Shown here in pieces: positions 5,893 through 11,919 of a stretch of DNA of 11,919 nt. The translations under genes were made by a program, and so were the position numbers. Within the stretch, counting starts at the first letter, position 1. Each line of letters begins with the position of its first letter. This DNA comes from an uncultured Eubacteriaceae bacterium (GTDB lineage Bacteria > Bacillota > Clostridia > Lachnospirales > Lachnospiraceae), in assembly GCA_945938055.1 (NCBI GenBank), contig CAMEUH010000058.1:1-11919 (forward strand), in the 5' to 3' direction. The notes beneath the pieces were generated by a model. It was not told the origin of the DNA and made no database searches. It saw nothing but the letters and a program-made list of their open reading frames with translations.

Positions 5893-7503
5893 TTATTTAT
5901 GCCGGATTAAATAAAATGCCGCTCCCTTATGAAACATAAACTCAATCTCATGCTCACATCCGACAGTTTCCTTAAGTTTTTCCAGAACCACATTCGGATC
6001 TTTATAACTTGTACTGTTTATCATGAAAATAAAATCTTCCCCGTTTGCCGGACATTTTTTACTGTCAAAATCATTCATGTCATTATAAACAATAAACCGT
6101 GTTCCAAGTGCCAGGTCATAATAATTTTCCATCATGGACCAGCTCTCATATCCATAATAAACCCATGGAAGTTCGCGGTATTCTTTCAGGATTTCCCTCT
6201 TGCGGTTATATTCCCCGGAACGATCCACATATCCCATGGACATCTCATCAAACAGTGCGGTCCCAATATTAAACAGGATTAAAATGCCAAGTACAATATA
6301 ACCAAGCTTTGCAATAATCTGTTTTTGCCATTCTCTCGTTATCTCTGCATACTTCATGCAGTCTACAAAAATCAGAATCACTGCAATATAAGCAATCGTC
6401 GTCGGCATGTAAAAATACCGGTAATCCAGATAAAAACTTGGTGTTACATGCGCAACAATCACACTATAAAATAGCGTTCCGCCAAGAAGCATGGCAATCA
6501 CCGGAAGGTCCTTATCCTTTTTGCGAATCAACAGAATCAGTCCTGCTATTACAAGAAGAATTCCCATCCAATAAAAATTATAAAACATCAGCTTTGGCAT
6601 GACTGTCAGTCCAAAACCAAGCTCTTTAAATATCATTGAAAAATCTGCTGCCTGTGATAAAACTTCTTCACCGCAATAGCGGTAAAAAATCTGGTCAATC
6701 CATTCTTCCCACAGCCTTGTTGCAATTCCTACTGCAAGAATCATGGATACAATATACGCTCCCATTTTCTTCCATTTCTTCTTTACAATGCAGAAAATAG
6801 AATAGATTGCTGTAAATCCCACTGCAAATACTGCAAAATAATACTGTGTCAGAAAGCCAAATGCAGTTGTCACGGAAAGTGCCAGATAAAGACAAATCCT
6901 CACCCATTTACTTCCTTTTTCCTGCATCACAAGATAACTGAGAAATACATAAAGCATTGCCCATGCCGTCAACATGCAGTACATACGGATTAACATGGAA
7001 TTTGTAAGCGCTGATGGCAGAATTCCAAGTGCCACGGACGCCATTAATGCCATCAGTTTCTTTCTGGTTATCAGATAAAAAAGCAAATATGCAAGAATAC
7101 AGATTCCAATAACGCAAATCAGGTTAATGGATAAGCCCACCCATTTGGAAATACTTCCTTTCATGAGAACAGACACCATATGCATTGTCATGAAATAAAT
7201 TGGTGGATGGTCATCTGCTTTGACATTATTAATAGTTCTTCGGAAAAACTTCCCAAGCTCTGCACTCATGTCATCAACCACAAACTGCGAATCATACCAG
7301 GTATCGTAAGAAATCCTCGCCCCGACGCCACAACCGGAATTCGCCGTAAAATACGAATAAATCTCATCACAGAACCATATAATTTTGTAGTGGCTCCAGT
7401 ACAGAAACACCCCTGTGACAATTAATACCGCAGCAAGCATGACCAGCCCGTTTAACCCGATTTCTTTTTTATTTTTTTGAAAAAACTCCTTGATTTGTTT
7501 CAT
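5893..7503 (-). CDS. Polytopic GT-C glycosyltransferase (GT39/PMT-like), second of a pair
   Basis: This 536-aa integral membrane protein has the GT-C layout. One membrane segment (about 17-36) is followed by an extracytoplasmic loop with acidic FCDEIYSY (44-51, Asp46/Glu47), the usual site of the catalytic acid. A second loop holds DDHPPIYF (97-104), the D-x-HPP-(L/I/M)-Y motif of GT39/ArnT-like enzymes. About ten more hydrophobic segments run to about residue 415, and the C-terminal 120 residues are mostly polar. Such enzymes move a sugar from a polyprenyl-phosphate carrier to an acceptor outside the membrane; donor and acceptor are unknown. GAGGAGAG precedes the ATG, which is only 15 bp after the paralogue's stop codon. 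Shared stretches include FGFLTQYYFAVF and LPW(V/I)Y(Y/F)GYE, so the pair arose by duplication. The unit ends at the terminator at 5822-5859. Confidence 0.8.
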   Translation of the reverse strand: MKQIKEFFQKNKKEIGLNGLVMLAAVLIVTGVFLYWSHYKIIWFCDEIYSYFTANSGCGVGARISYDTWYDSQFVVDDMSAELGKFFRRTINNVKADDHPPIYFMTMHMVSVLMKGSISKWVGLSINLICVIGICILAYLLFYLITRKKLMALMASVALGILPSALTNSMLIRMYCMLTAWAMLYVFLSYLVMQEKGSKWVRICLYLALSVTTAFGFLTQYYFAVFAVGFTAIYSIFCIVKKKWKKMGAYIVSMILAVGIATRLWEEWIDQIFYRYCGEEVLSQAADFSMIFKELGFGLTVMPKLMFYNFYWMGILLVIAGLILLIRKKDKDLPVIAMLLGGTLFYSVIVAHVTPSFYLDYRYFYMPTTIAYIAVILIFVDCMKYAEITREWQKQIIAKLGYIVLGILILFNIGTALFDEMSMGYVDRSGEYNRKREILKEYRELPWVYYGYESWSMMENYYDLALGTRFIVYNDMNDFDSKKCPANGEDFIFMINSTSYKDPNVVLEKLKETVGCEHEIEFMFHKGAAFYLIRHK

Positions 7504-7518
7504 TCACTCTCTCCTCAT

Positions 7519-9108
7519 TTACTTTACGCTATGTGTCACTTTATATACCGACATAAAGCCCTTATTGGTTAAAAATTCATATTCCAGTTCCCCTTCAAAC
7601 CACTGTTTCAGATTATAAAAAGCATCTTCTTCAAAATAGGAACCAGTTTCTGCAAAAAGAATAAATTCACAATTTTTTTGCGTATATTCTTCATCCTGAA
7701 ATGGAAAATCATAATTTACCATGATAAATTTATCTGCCATTACCGAGTCATAGAAAAGCTCTGTCATGGTTGCATTTTCATAACCAAAATAAATCCATGG
7801 CAATGACTTGTTTTCTTCCAGTATTTCCATTTCCCGTGCATAACTTCCCTTTGTATCCACATAAGTAATTGCATCCTTATCATACACCGGACGTATCATG
7901 TTTAAGATGGTTAAGAGCAGACAGAACAGAATCCCTGCATGAACTTTTTTAACCAGCTTTTCTGATACAAAAGATACCGCCAGTATTTCCGCAAGATACG
8001 CAAGTACTACTACCGGGAAGAAATACCGGTAACTAAGAAGATGCGCAGGTGTCAGATAAACAATTGCAATGGAATAGGAAAGCGCTGTCAGAATGAGTGC
8101 CAGCACATAATTCACACGCTTGTCCTTTTTGATAATCATATAGACAACGGCCGCCAGAAGAATCAGCGCCATAACAACTCCCAGCCTGTTATACATCAGT
8201 GTAAATAAATGTATGCATCCATATTTTACGGCATTTATTATCTGCGAGAAATGAAATGCATTCTCCAGAACGGAACCACCCAGATATCCCGAAAACATAT
8301 GCCGAATCCATGTTTTCCAGAAAAGGGTTGCTGCAATGACGGCCACCACAAGACTACCCACATAACAAATGATTTTTTTCCACCGTCCCTTAATTAACTG
8401 GTACAGGCAGAAGAAAAAGGTAAATATCACACAAAATACTGCAAAATAGTACTGCGTCAGAAAGCCAAAAAATGTTATGGCGCTTAGTGCTGCATATAGC
8501 CATAAATTTTTCTTCCCGCTTGTTTGTTCCTGATAAAGCCAGTAGGAAACATATACAAATAACAGAACCCACATGGCAAACATGGCATACATGCGCAGAA
8601 ACATATTCGTGGAAAGTACTGCCGGTGAAGAAATATACACAAGGCAGGATGCAAACCCCAGGATACGGTTCCCCGTAACATGTACAATCAGCGCAAACAG
8701 AACAATCAGGCTTACTACCGCAAAAATCCAGTTCGCCGTAAGTCCAATCCATTTTGAACAGCTTCCGGAAGCAATGACCGACAAGAAGTGTATTACAAAG
8801 TAATACATCGGCGGATGCACGTCCCCTTTATTGTTCAGCATCACCTGGCTGAACTGAAATCCATTTTCTGCCGAGAGAATATGTATAGTCTCACCGTCTT
8901 CATACCATCTGCCCGGTTCCAGCTGACAGGTTAAAAATTCACTTTCGGAATTCGATAATATATAAGTGTAGATTTCATCACAAAAATTAACACTTTTCAG
9001 ATTACCCCAGTACAGAAATACTCCCGAAAACAATATGATGATAACGAATACAGCCAGAATATCTTTTGTACGCTGGTTGTTAATCCACTGGTTCATTTTC
9101 TTTTCCAT
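7519..9108 (-). CDS. Polytopic GT-C glycosyltransferase (GT39/PMT-like), first of a pair
   Basis: This 529-aa paralogue of the downstream gene has the same order of parts: an N-terminal membrane segment, FCDEIYTY (Asp44/Glu45) in the first outer loop, DVHPPMYYF (from Asp96) in the second, NMFLRMYAM, FGFLTQYYFAVF, and a polar C-terminal region with LPWIYFGYE. The motifs point to transfer of a lipid-linked sugar outside the membrane. No polyprenyl-phosphate sugar synthase is nearby, so the donor comes from elsewhere. The start is the ATG at 9108, with GGAGG 4 nt upstream (9113-9117). An in-frame GTG at 9147 has no ribosome binding site, lies inside a leader inverted repeat, and would add 13 residues that the paralogue lacks. 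A near-consensus vegetative promoter lies upstream, directly after spmA. Confidence 0.8.
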   Translation of the reverse strand: MEKKMNQWINNQRTKDILAVFVIIILFSGVFLYWGNLKSVNFCDEIYTYILSNSESEFLTCQLEPGRWYEDGETIHILSAENGFQFSQVMLNNKGDVHPPMYYFVIHFLSVIASGSCSKWIGLTANWIFAVVSLIVLFALIVHVTGNRILGFASCLVYISSPAVLSTNMFLRMYAMFAMWVLLFVYVSYWLYQEQTSGKKNLWLYAALSAITFFGFLTQYYFAVFCVIFTFFFCLYQLIKGRWKKIICYVGSLVVAVIAATLFWKTWIRHMFSGYLGGSVLENAFHFSQIINAVKYGCIHLFTLMYNRLGVVMALILLAAVVYMIIKKDKRVNYVLALILTALSYSIAIVYLTPAHLLSYRYFFPVVVLAYLAEILAVSFVSEKLVKKVHAGILFCLLLTILNMIRPVYDKDAITYVDTKGSYAREMEILEENKSLPWIYFGYENATMTELFYDSVMADKFIMVNYDFPFQDEEYTQKNCEFILFAETGSYFEEDAFYNLKQWFEGELEYEFLTNKGFMSVYKVTHSVK

Positions 9109-9112
9109 TAAT

Positions 9113-9117
9113 CCTCC
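9113..9117 (-). promoter_or_regulatory. Ribosome binding site that fixes the first glycosyltransferase start
   Basis: GGAGG lies 4 nt before the ATG at 9108. It is downstream of the alternative GTG at 9147 and so supports the shorter protein. Confidence 0.8.
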
Positions 9118-9121
9118 AACC

Positions 9122-9148
9122 TGTGAATGCAGTATTGTTCCATTCACA
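9122..9148 (-). repeat. Inverted repeat in the leader of the glycosyltransferase pair
   Basis: TGTGAATG and CATTCACA (9141-9148 and 9122-9129) are a perfect 8-bp inverted repeat around an 11-nt loop. It lies between the predicted transcription start (about 9151) and the GGAGG at 9113-9117. It could be a 5' stabilising hairpin or a repressor operator; the sequence alone does not decide. Confidence 0.55.
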
Positions 9149-9157
9149 ACTGTTCTT

Positions 9158-9186
9158 ATTATAAGTATTGCAGCAAATCAAGTCAA
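9158..9186 (-). promoter_or_regulatory. Vegetative (sigmaA) promoter of the glycosyltransferase pair
   Basis: TTGACT (9181-9186), an exact 17-nt spacer and a perfect TATAAT (9158-9163) make the best promoter match in the window. The -35 begins directly after the spmA stop codon, so the pair can be expressed without the sporulation genes. Confidence 0.85.
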
Positions 9187-9801
9187 CTAAACTCTTCTAT
9201 TCTTAATAATACAGTATAAAACGGCTGCCAGTGTACTGATTCCCGTGGCTAGTATTGCCGGTGCCACCACTGCTGCCGGATTAACACTTCCATACTGGCT
9301 TCTATATGCAATAATATTTACAGGAATAAGCTGCAGGGAAGATATGTTTAAAACCAGAAAGGTGCACATGGCATTACTTGCAATCCTGCTTTTTTCTTCC
9401 CATGCATTCTTATATTTAATTTTACACTGTTCCACGTTAATTTCCTGTAATTGTTCCATTGCCTTTAATCCTGCAGGCGTTGCTGCCCATCCAAGGCCAA
9501 GGATATTTGCAATGATATTGAGCGAAATATATTCCCATGCTTTATGTTTTGGCGGAATTTCCGGAAACAATCCTCTGATCAATGGAATAATCCTTTTGGT
9601 TGCAGCTTCAATCATGCCGGAATCTCTTGCTATTTCCATAATTCCCGTCCATAACGCCATGATTCCTATCATTGTAATGCATAAAGTAACAGCCTCTTTT
9701 GCCGAATCCAAAATGGCATTTCCCACGGCAGCAATATTCCCACTAATACTACCATATAGAATCCCAATTAAAATCATAAAACCCCAGATATAATTTAACA
9801 T
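9187..9801 (-). CDS. spmA: Spore maturation protein A
   Basis: SpmA is a membrane protein that works with SpmB in late spore core dehydration. This 204-aa protein is close to the usual length of about 196. It has the typical start MLNYIWGFMILIGILYG, then ITMIGIMALWTGIMEIARDSGMIE, a Gate-domain region with PLIRGLFPEIPP, ISLNIIANILGLGWAATPAGLKAME, and the SNAMCTFLVLNISSLQLIP block, ending in a hydrophobic helix with a basic tail. GAGGG lies 3 nt before the ATG, somewhat close. A sigmaE-like promoter ends about 26 nt upstream. Its usual partner spmB is displaced about 3.4 kb downstream by two glycosyltransferase genes, and no dacB-like gene precedes it. Confidence 0.95.
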   Translation of the reverse strand: MLNYIWGFMILIGILYGSISGNIAAVGNAILDSAKEAVTLCITMIGIMALWTGIMEIARDSGMIEAATKRIIPLIRGLFPEIPPKHKAWEYISLNIIANILGLGWAATPAGLKAMEQLQEINVEQCKIKYKNAWEEKSRIASNAMCTFLVLNISSLQLIPVNIIAYRSQYGSVNPAAVVAPAILATGISTLAAVLYCIIKNRRV

Positions 9802-9827
9802 AAACCCTCAAAAAAGATTTTTGTTAA

Positions 9828-9856
9828 ATTATATGCCGGGGTCCGGTGGTCTATTA
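9828..9856 (-). promoter_or_regulatory. SigmaE-like promoter of spmA
   Basis: TAATAGA (9850-9856), a 14-nt spacer and CATATAAT (9828-9835) fit the sigmaE consensus at 5/7 and 7/8 positions. TAACAAA follows one base after the -10 (9820-9826). The predicted start is about 9821, 20 nt before the ATG. The -10 also contains TATAAT, but no sigmaA-type -35 is seen at 16-18 nt. The -35 sits 4 bp past the upstream gene's stop codon. Confidence 0.6.
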
Positions 9857-9859
9857 AAG

Positions 9860-11233
9860 CTATCTCATGTGAAATGGCTTTTTATCTTCAATCTCTTTTT
9901 TCATGTTGGCAATATCTTCTTCATACTGCGCAATTCTAGCTTCATACGCCTTAAGCTTTGCCTTGCCTCCTGCATCCTTGCTGCGGACACGTCTTTCCAC
10001 CGTTTCGATTTCCGTGGAATAGGACTTTAATTTCTGATCCTTCTCACTGATTTCCATGTCCAGACGATCCATTTCAAGCTTTAAGGCTTTCTTCTCATTC
10101 ATGGCAAGTACACCAAGTGTTGCCATGTGAGCCGCCTTCTCTGTTCGTTCTTCCCGAAGCGTCTCCAGCTGATCGGTAATATCTTTCTTGGATGCCAGAA
10201 GTGACTCTAAGAATTTCTCTTCTTCTTCCTGCTCTGCAATCTTACCGCCCACGGTCTTCTGGAATTCTTCATATTCTGCAATCACAACCTGGCGCTCTTC
10301 GTTTGCCTTGTCGATCTTAATATTCATGTTAACAACAAAATCATTGTACTCACGTTCCAGACGTTCGTTCTCCCGGCGAATTTTCTCTGCCTCTTCTGCT
10401 GCTGCAATTCTTGCACGTTCTTCCGCTTCACGACGCTCCCGCTCCGCACGCATCTCGGCCTCGCGGCGTTCCTGTTCTGCACGCATCTCAGCTTCACGAC
10501 GCTCCCGTTCCGCACGTTCTGCCGCTTCACGACGTTCCCGCTCCAGCTCAATTTCAATACGGCGCTTTACTTCAGCACGGATGTCTTCCCATCTGTTCAG
10601 TAAATCTGCCGGTCTCTCTGCTCCCGTAACACGGAATTCCCTTCCATCCGGCAACACAAAAACCGTATATGCCGTTGATGCAAACTCCGTTACATCCGCA
10701 ATAATCTTTTCAATAATACTAAGCCATATTTTATCTGTTCCGATAATCTTAAAAATCTTCTCATATGCATCCAGAATATCATGTACATTAGAAGAATATT
10801 CTGCACAATATTTATCCAGCTCCATGGTTGCTTCCACAAAGCATACATCATTGGTGTCCGCGAAGCGCTCTACTTCAAACCGTTCTTTTAAATCCGTGCA
10901 TCTTCTCCTGTGCTGTGATGCCAGCTCCTGTCTTGCTGAATCTACACAGGCGAGCGCATCTTCAAACATGTAAATCGCCTCTCTGCTATTCATCTGCCCC
11001 TGGGAAGATAATACATTTAAGGCATCAACCATTGCCGTTACCAAGGCATCACTCCTGAAACCATAGGAAGCTGCCAGTTTTACATTTCGCTTTGCACAGC
11101 GCAGACCACGTTCAAAAATGTCCCGGTATGCCATCCTGTCATTCGTATTAATATTCCTAAGGGAATCATCGATATTGATGTTAAAAGATATTCTGTTTGT
11201 ATTTTCAAATTCTGTTCTGGAATGCTGTGCCAT
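9860..11233 (-). CDS. Unrecognised cytoplasmic protein with hendecad coiled-coil repeats
   Basis: I do not recognise this 457-aa protein. It has no signal peptide or membrane segment. Residues 1-180 look mixed-helical with several Cys and Arg (for example RGLRCAKRNVKLA and MFEDALACVDSARQELA). A short strand-like stretch follows (YTVFVLPDGREFRVTG, about 189-204). Then comes a highly charged helix with four consecutive 11-residue units of the form ERREAEMRAER (233-243, 244-254, 255-265, 266-276). Residues 280-450 continue as Glu/Lys-rich coiled coil with a KDAGGKAK break near 419-426. The start is the ATG at 11233 because AAGGGAG lies 8 nt upstream; an in-frame TTG at 11251 overlaps that site. 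It has its own promoter. No clear terminator separates it from spmA, so readthrough is possible. A structural, scaffold or cell-division-associated role is plausible but unproved. Confidence 0.8.
   Translation of the reverse strand: MAQHSRTEFENTNRISFNINIDDSLRNINTNDRMAYRDIFERGLRCAKRNVKLAASYGFRSDALVTAMVDALNVLSSQGQMNSREAIYMFEDALACVDSARQELASQHRRRCTDLKERFEVERFADTNDVCFVEATMELDKYCAEYSSNVHDILDAYEKIFKIIGTDKIWLSIIEKIIADVTEFASTAYTVFVLPDGREFRVTGAERPADLLNRWEDIRAEVKRRIEIELERERREAAERAERERREAEMRAEQERREAEMRAERERREAEERARIAAAEEAEKIRRENERLEREYNDFVVNMNIKIDKANEERQVVIAEYEEFQKTVGGKIAEQEEEEKFLESLLASKKDITDQLETLREERTEKAAHMATLGVLAMNEKKALKLEMDRLDMEISEKDQKLKSYSTEIETVERRVRSKDAGGKAKLKAYEARIAQYEEDIANMKKEIEDKKPFHMR
10406..10537 (-). 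repeat. Four 33-bp in-frame tandem repeats encoding 11-residue helix units
   Basis: This stretch encodes four consecutive 11-residue units beginning ERREA (the first also closes with AERAER). The DNA copies differ mostly at silent positions, so they are diverged rather than fresh duplications. The 11-residue period suits a hendecad coiled coil or a stable single helix. Confidence 0.85.
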
Positions 11234-11241
11234 CTTTATCT

Positions 11242-11248
11242 CTCCCTT
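11242..11248 (-). promoter_or_regulatory. Ribosome binding site that fixes the coiled-coil gene start
   Basis: AAGGGAG on the minus strand lies 8 nt before the ATG at 11233 and overlaps the codons just after the in-frame TTG at 11251, ruling that start out as the likely one. Confidence 0.8.
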
Positions 11249-11286
11249 CAATACGAATAATTACCCATAGTAATTTAGCAAATTAT

Positions 11287-11315
11287 ATTATACATCAAAA
11301 ATAGTTTTTCAACAA
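11287..11315 (-). promoter_or_regulatory. Probable vegetative promoter of the coiled-coil gene
   Basis: A perfect TATAAT (11287-11292) lies 17 nt after TTGTTG (11310-11315); a second TATAAT overlaps at 11282-11287. The -10 is strong and the -35 weak. The predicted leader is about 45-50 nt. The intergenic stretch 11234-11480 otherwise holds an A+T-rich inverted repeat (11330-11370) and the terminator of the previous gene. Confidence 0.5.
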
Positions 11316-11329
11316 CCTTTAACCATAAA

Positions 11330-11370
11330 CTTGTTAACAATTTGTAAAAAATAAACAAAAATTTAACAAG
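11330..11370. repeat. AT-rich inverted repeat upstream of the coiled-coil gene
   Basis: CTTGTTAA (11330-11337) and TTAACAAG (11363-11370) are a perfect 8-bp inverted pair about 25 bp apart. The first copy overlaps a 10-bp palindrome, TTGTTAACAA (11331-11340). It lies just upstream of the predicted -35 and could be a regulator site, or simply AT-rich sequence. Confidence 0.4.
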
Positions 11371-11397
11371 ATTTTTGTGACTACGCCAATAGAACAG

Positions 11398-11436
11398 AAA
11401 AAAGTCATATCATTCTAAAAGAACCATATGACTTTT
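11398..11436 (-). terminator. Rho-independent terminator after the EIIC-like gene
   Basis: An 11-bp perfect inverted repeat (11400-11410 and 11426-11436) with a smaller inner stem in its 15-nt loop is followed on the minus strand by six Ts. It lies about 45 bp past the stop codon at 11481. The stem is AT-rich and flanked by A-runs on the other side, but no plus-strand gene needs it. Confidence 0.85.
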
Positions 11437-11480
11437 CCGCACTTTACTATATTAATTTTTTTCAACTATTCTTAACAAAA

Positions 11481-11919
11481 TTAAATCTGCAGCAGCATAT
11501 CGCCATCCATAATCCATCCCATTTTTCTCATGAATTCAGATACCGCAAGTGTTAATACTGCCGGGAGCACAAAATGCATTACTACAATCAGCAGAAGTGC
11601 CATTCCGGAACTCATTCCATCTCCTGTCATTGCACCATATGCTGCAATCTGTCCTACAAGCCCTGCCGAACCCATTCCGGACCCCACCGGCGTGCTAACC
11701 ATTTTAAGAACAGCAGATGCAACCGGTCCAAGAATTGCACTTGAAACAATCGCAGGAATCCAGATGACCGGTTTCTTGACAAAATTAGGAATCTGCAGCA
11801 TAGAAGTACCAAGTCCCTGTGCCACCAGTCCGCCTAATTTATTTTCCCGATAGCTTGCAACCGCAAATCCAACCATCTGACAACAACATCCAATAGTTGC
11901 CGCACCTGCCGCAAGTCCG
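11481..11919 (-). CDS. PTS EIIC-like membrane protein, C-terminal part (runs off the window)
   Basis: The frame is open to the right edge, so the N-terminal part is missing; an internal ATG at 11876 is not the real start. About 145 residues are visible. They begin GLAAGAATIGCCCQMVGFAV and continue with SYRENKLGGLVAQGLGTSMLQIPNFVKKPVIWIPAIVSSAILGP, a Gly/Ser-rich loop with STPVGSGMGSAGLVGQI, and a final membrane segment near ALLLIVVMHFVLPAVLTLAV before a short soluble tail. This pattern fits the PTS_EIIC_2 type of phosphotransferase-like membrane domain, often annotated as PTS sugar transporter subunit IIC. Members of this type often lack EIIA/EIIB partners and their substrate is unknown. A terminator follows the stop codon. 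Confidence 0.75.
   Translation of the reverse strand, partial: GLAAGAATIGCCCQMVGFAVASYRENKLGGLVAQGLGTSMLQIPNFVKKPVIWIPAIVSSAILGPVASAVLKMVSTPVGSGMGSAGLVGQIAAYGAMTGDGMSSGMALLLIVVMHFVLPAVLTLAVSEFMRKMGWIMDGDMLLQI

Noticed and set aside
9245..9793. A 182-codon open frame on the plus strand with hydrophobic stretches
   Set aside because: It is the antisense shadow of spmA; the hydrophobic runs come from complementing membrane-segment codons.
10406..10537. Regular 33-bp repeats that could suggest a CRISPR-like or minisatellite array
   Set aside because: The repeats are contiguous without spacers, are in frame, and encode a regular 11-residue helix pattern inside a gene.
10188..10973. A 261-codon open frame on the plus strand, rich in Ser and Arg
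   Set aside because: It is antisense to the charged coiled-coil gene. Its Ser/Arg repeats are the reverse reading of Glu/Arg/Ala codons, and it has no ribosome binding site or family match.
11319..11368. TTAACA/TTAACC hexamers resembling Bacillus Pho-box units
   Set aside because: Their spacings (15 and 29 nt) do not follow the 11-nt period, and the adjacent gene has no evident phosphate role.

Overview
The window is about 11.9 kb of a low-GC Gram-positive (Firmicutes) chromosome. An endospore-forming anaerobe of the Lachnospiraceae/Clostridia type fits best. The reasons are strong GGAGG-type ribosome binding sites, sporulation genes spmA and spmB, a gram-positive lipoprotein PstS, PhoP-style TTACAT repeats and sigmaE-like promoters. 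The assignment is inferred from gene content, not from a search. Every supported gene lies on the minus strand, so transcription runs from high to low coordinates. No rRNA, tRNA, CRISPR array, insertion sequence or phage gene was seen.

In transcription order: (1) 11919-11481, the 3' part of a membrane PTS EIIC-like protein, closed by a hairpin terminator. (2) 11233-9860, an unrecognised soluble protein with four 11-residue repeats in a long charged coiled coil, with its own vegetative promoter. (3) 9801-9187 spmA. (4) 9108-5893, two tandem paralogous polytopic GT-C (GT39/PMT-like) glycosyltransferases. (5) 5821-5297 spmB. (6) 5187-4495 an MgtC/SapB membrane protein and 4465-3662 a PHP-family histidinol-phosphatase-like enzyme, ended by a strong terminator. 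(7) 3499-1430 ppk (polyphosphate kinase), 1247-336 pstS (phosphate-binding lipoprotein) and 270-1 the start of pstC (phosphate permease).

Two regulatory stories stand out. First, spmA and spmB, normally adjacent, are split by the two glycosyltransferase genes. That pair carries its own near-consensus vegetative promoter (TTGACT-17-TATAAT, starting right after the spmA stop codon) and its own hairpin/T-tract terminator. spmA and spmB are each preceded by very similar sigmaE-like promoters: (T/G)AATAGA, 14 nt, CATA(T/A)AAT, then TAACAAA. The -10 of the spmB copy lies inside the rising arm of the glycosyltransferase terminator. A transcript arriving from upstream should therefore form the terminator, while one starting at the spmB promoter begins in the hairpin loop and cannot. 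Second, ppk and pstS share a promoter layout (TTTACA, 16-17 nt, TTTACAT, 8 nt, -10-like hexamer). pstS adds a strict 11-nt-period array of TTACAT-type repeats, as expected for PhoP control. This would couple phosphate uptake to polyphosphate storage. The pstS leader also contains an 11-bp hairpin whose loop is almost exactly two tandem 12-nt repeats.
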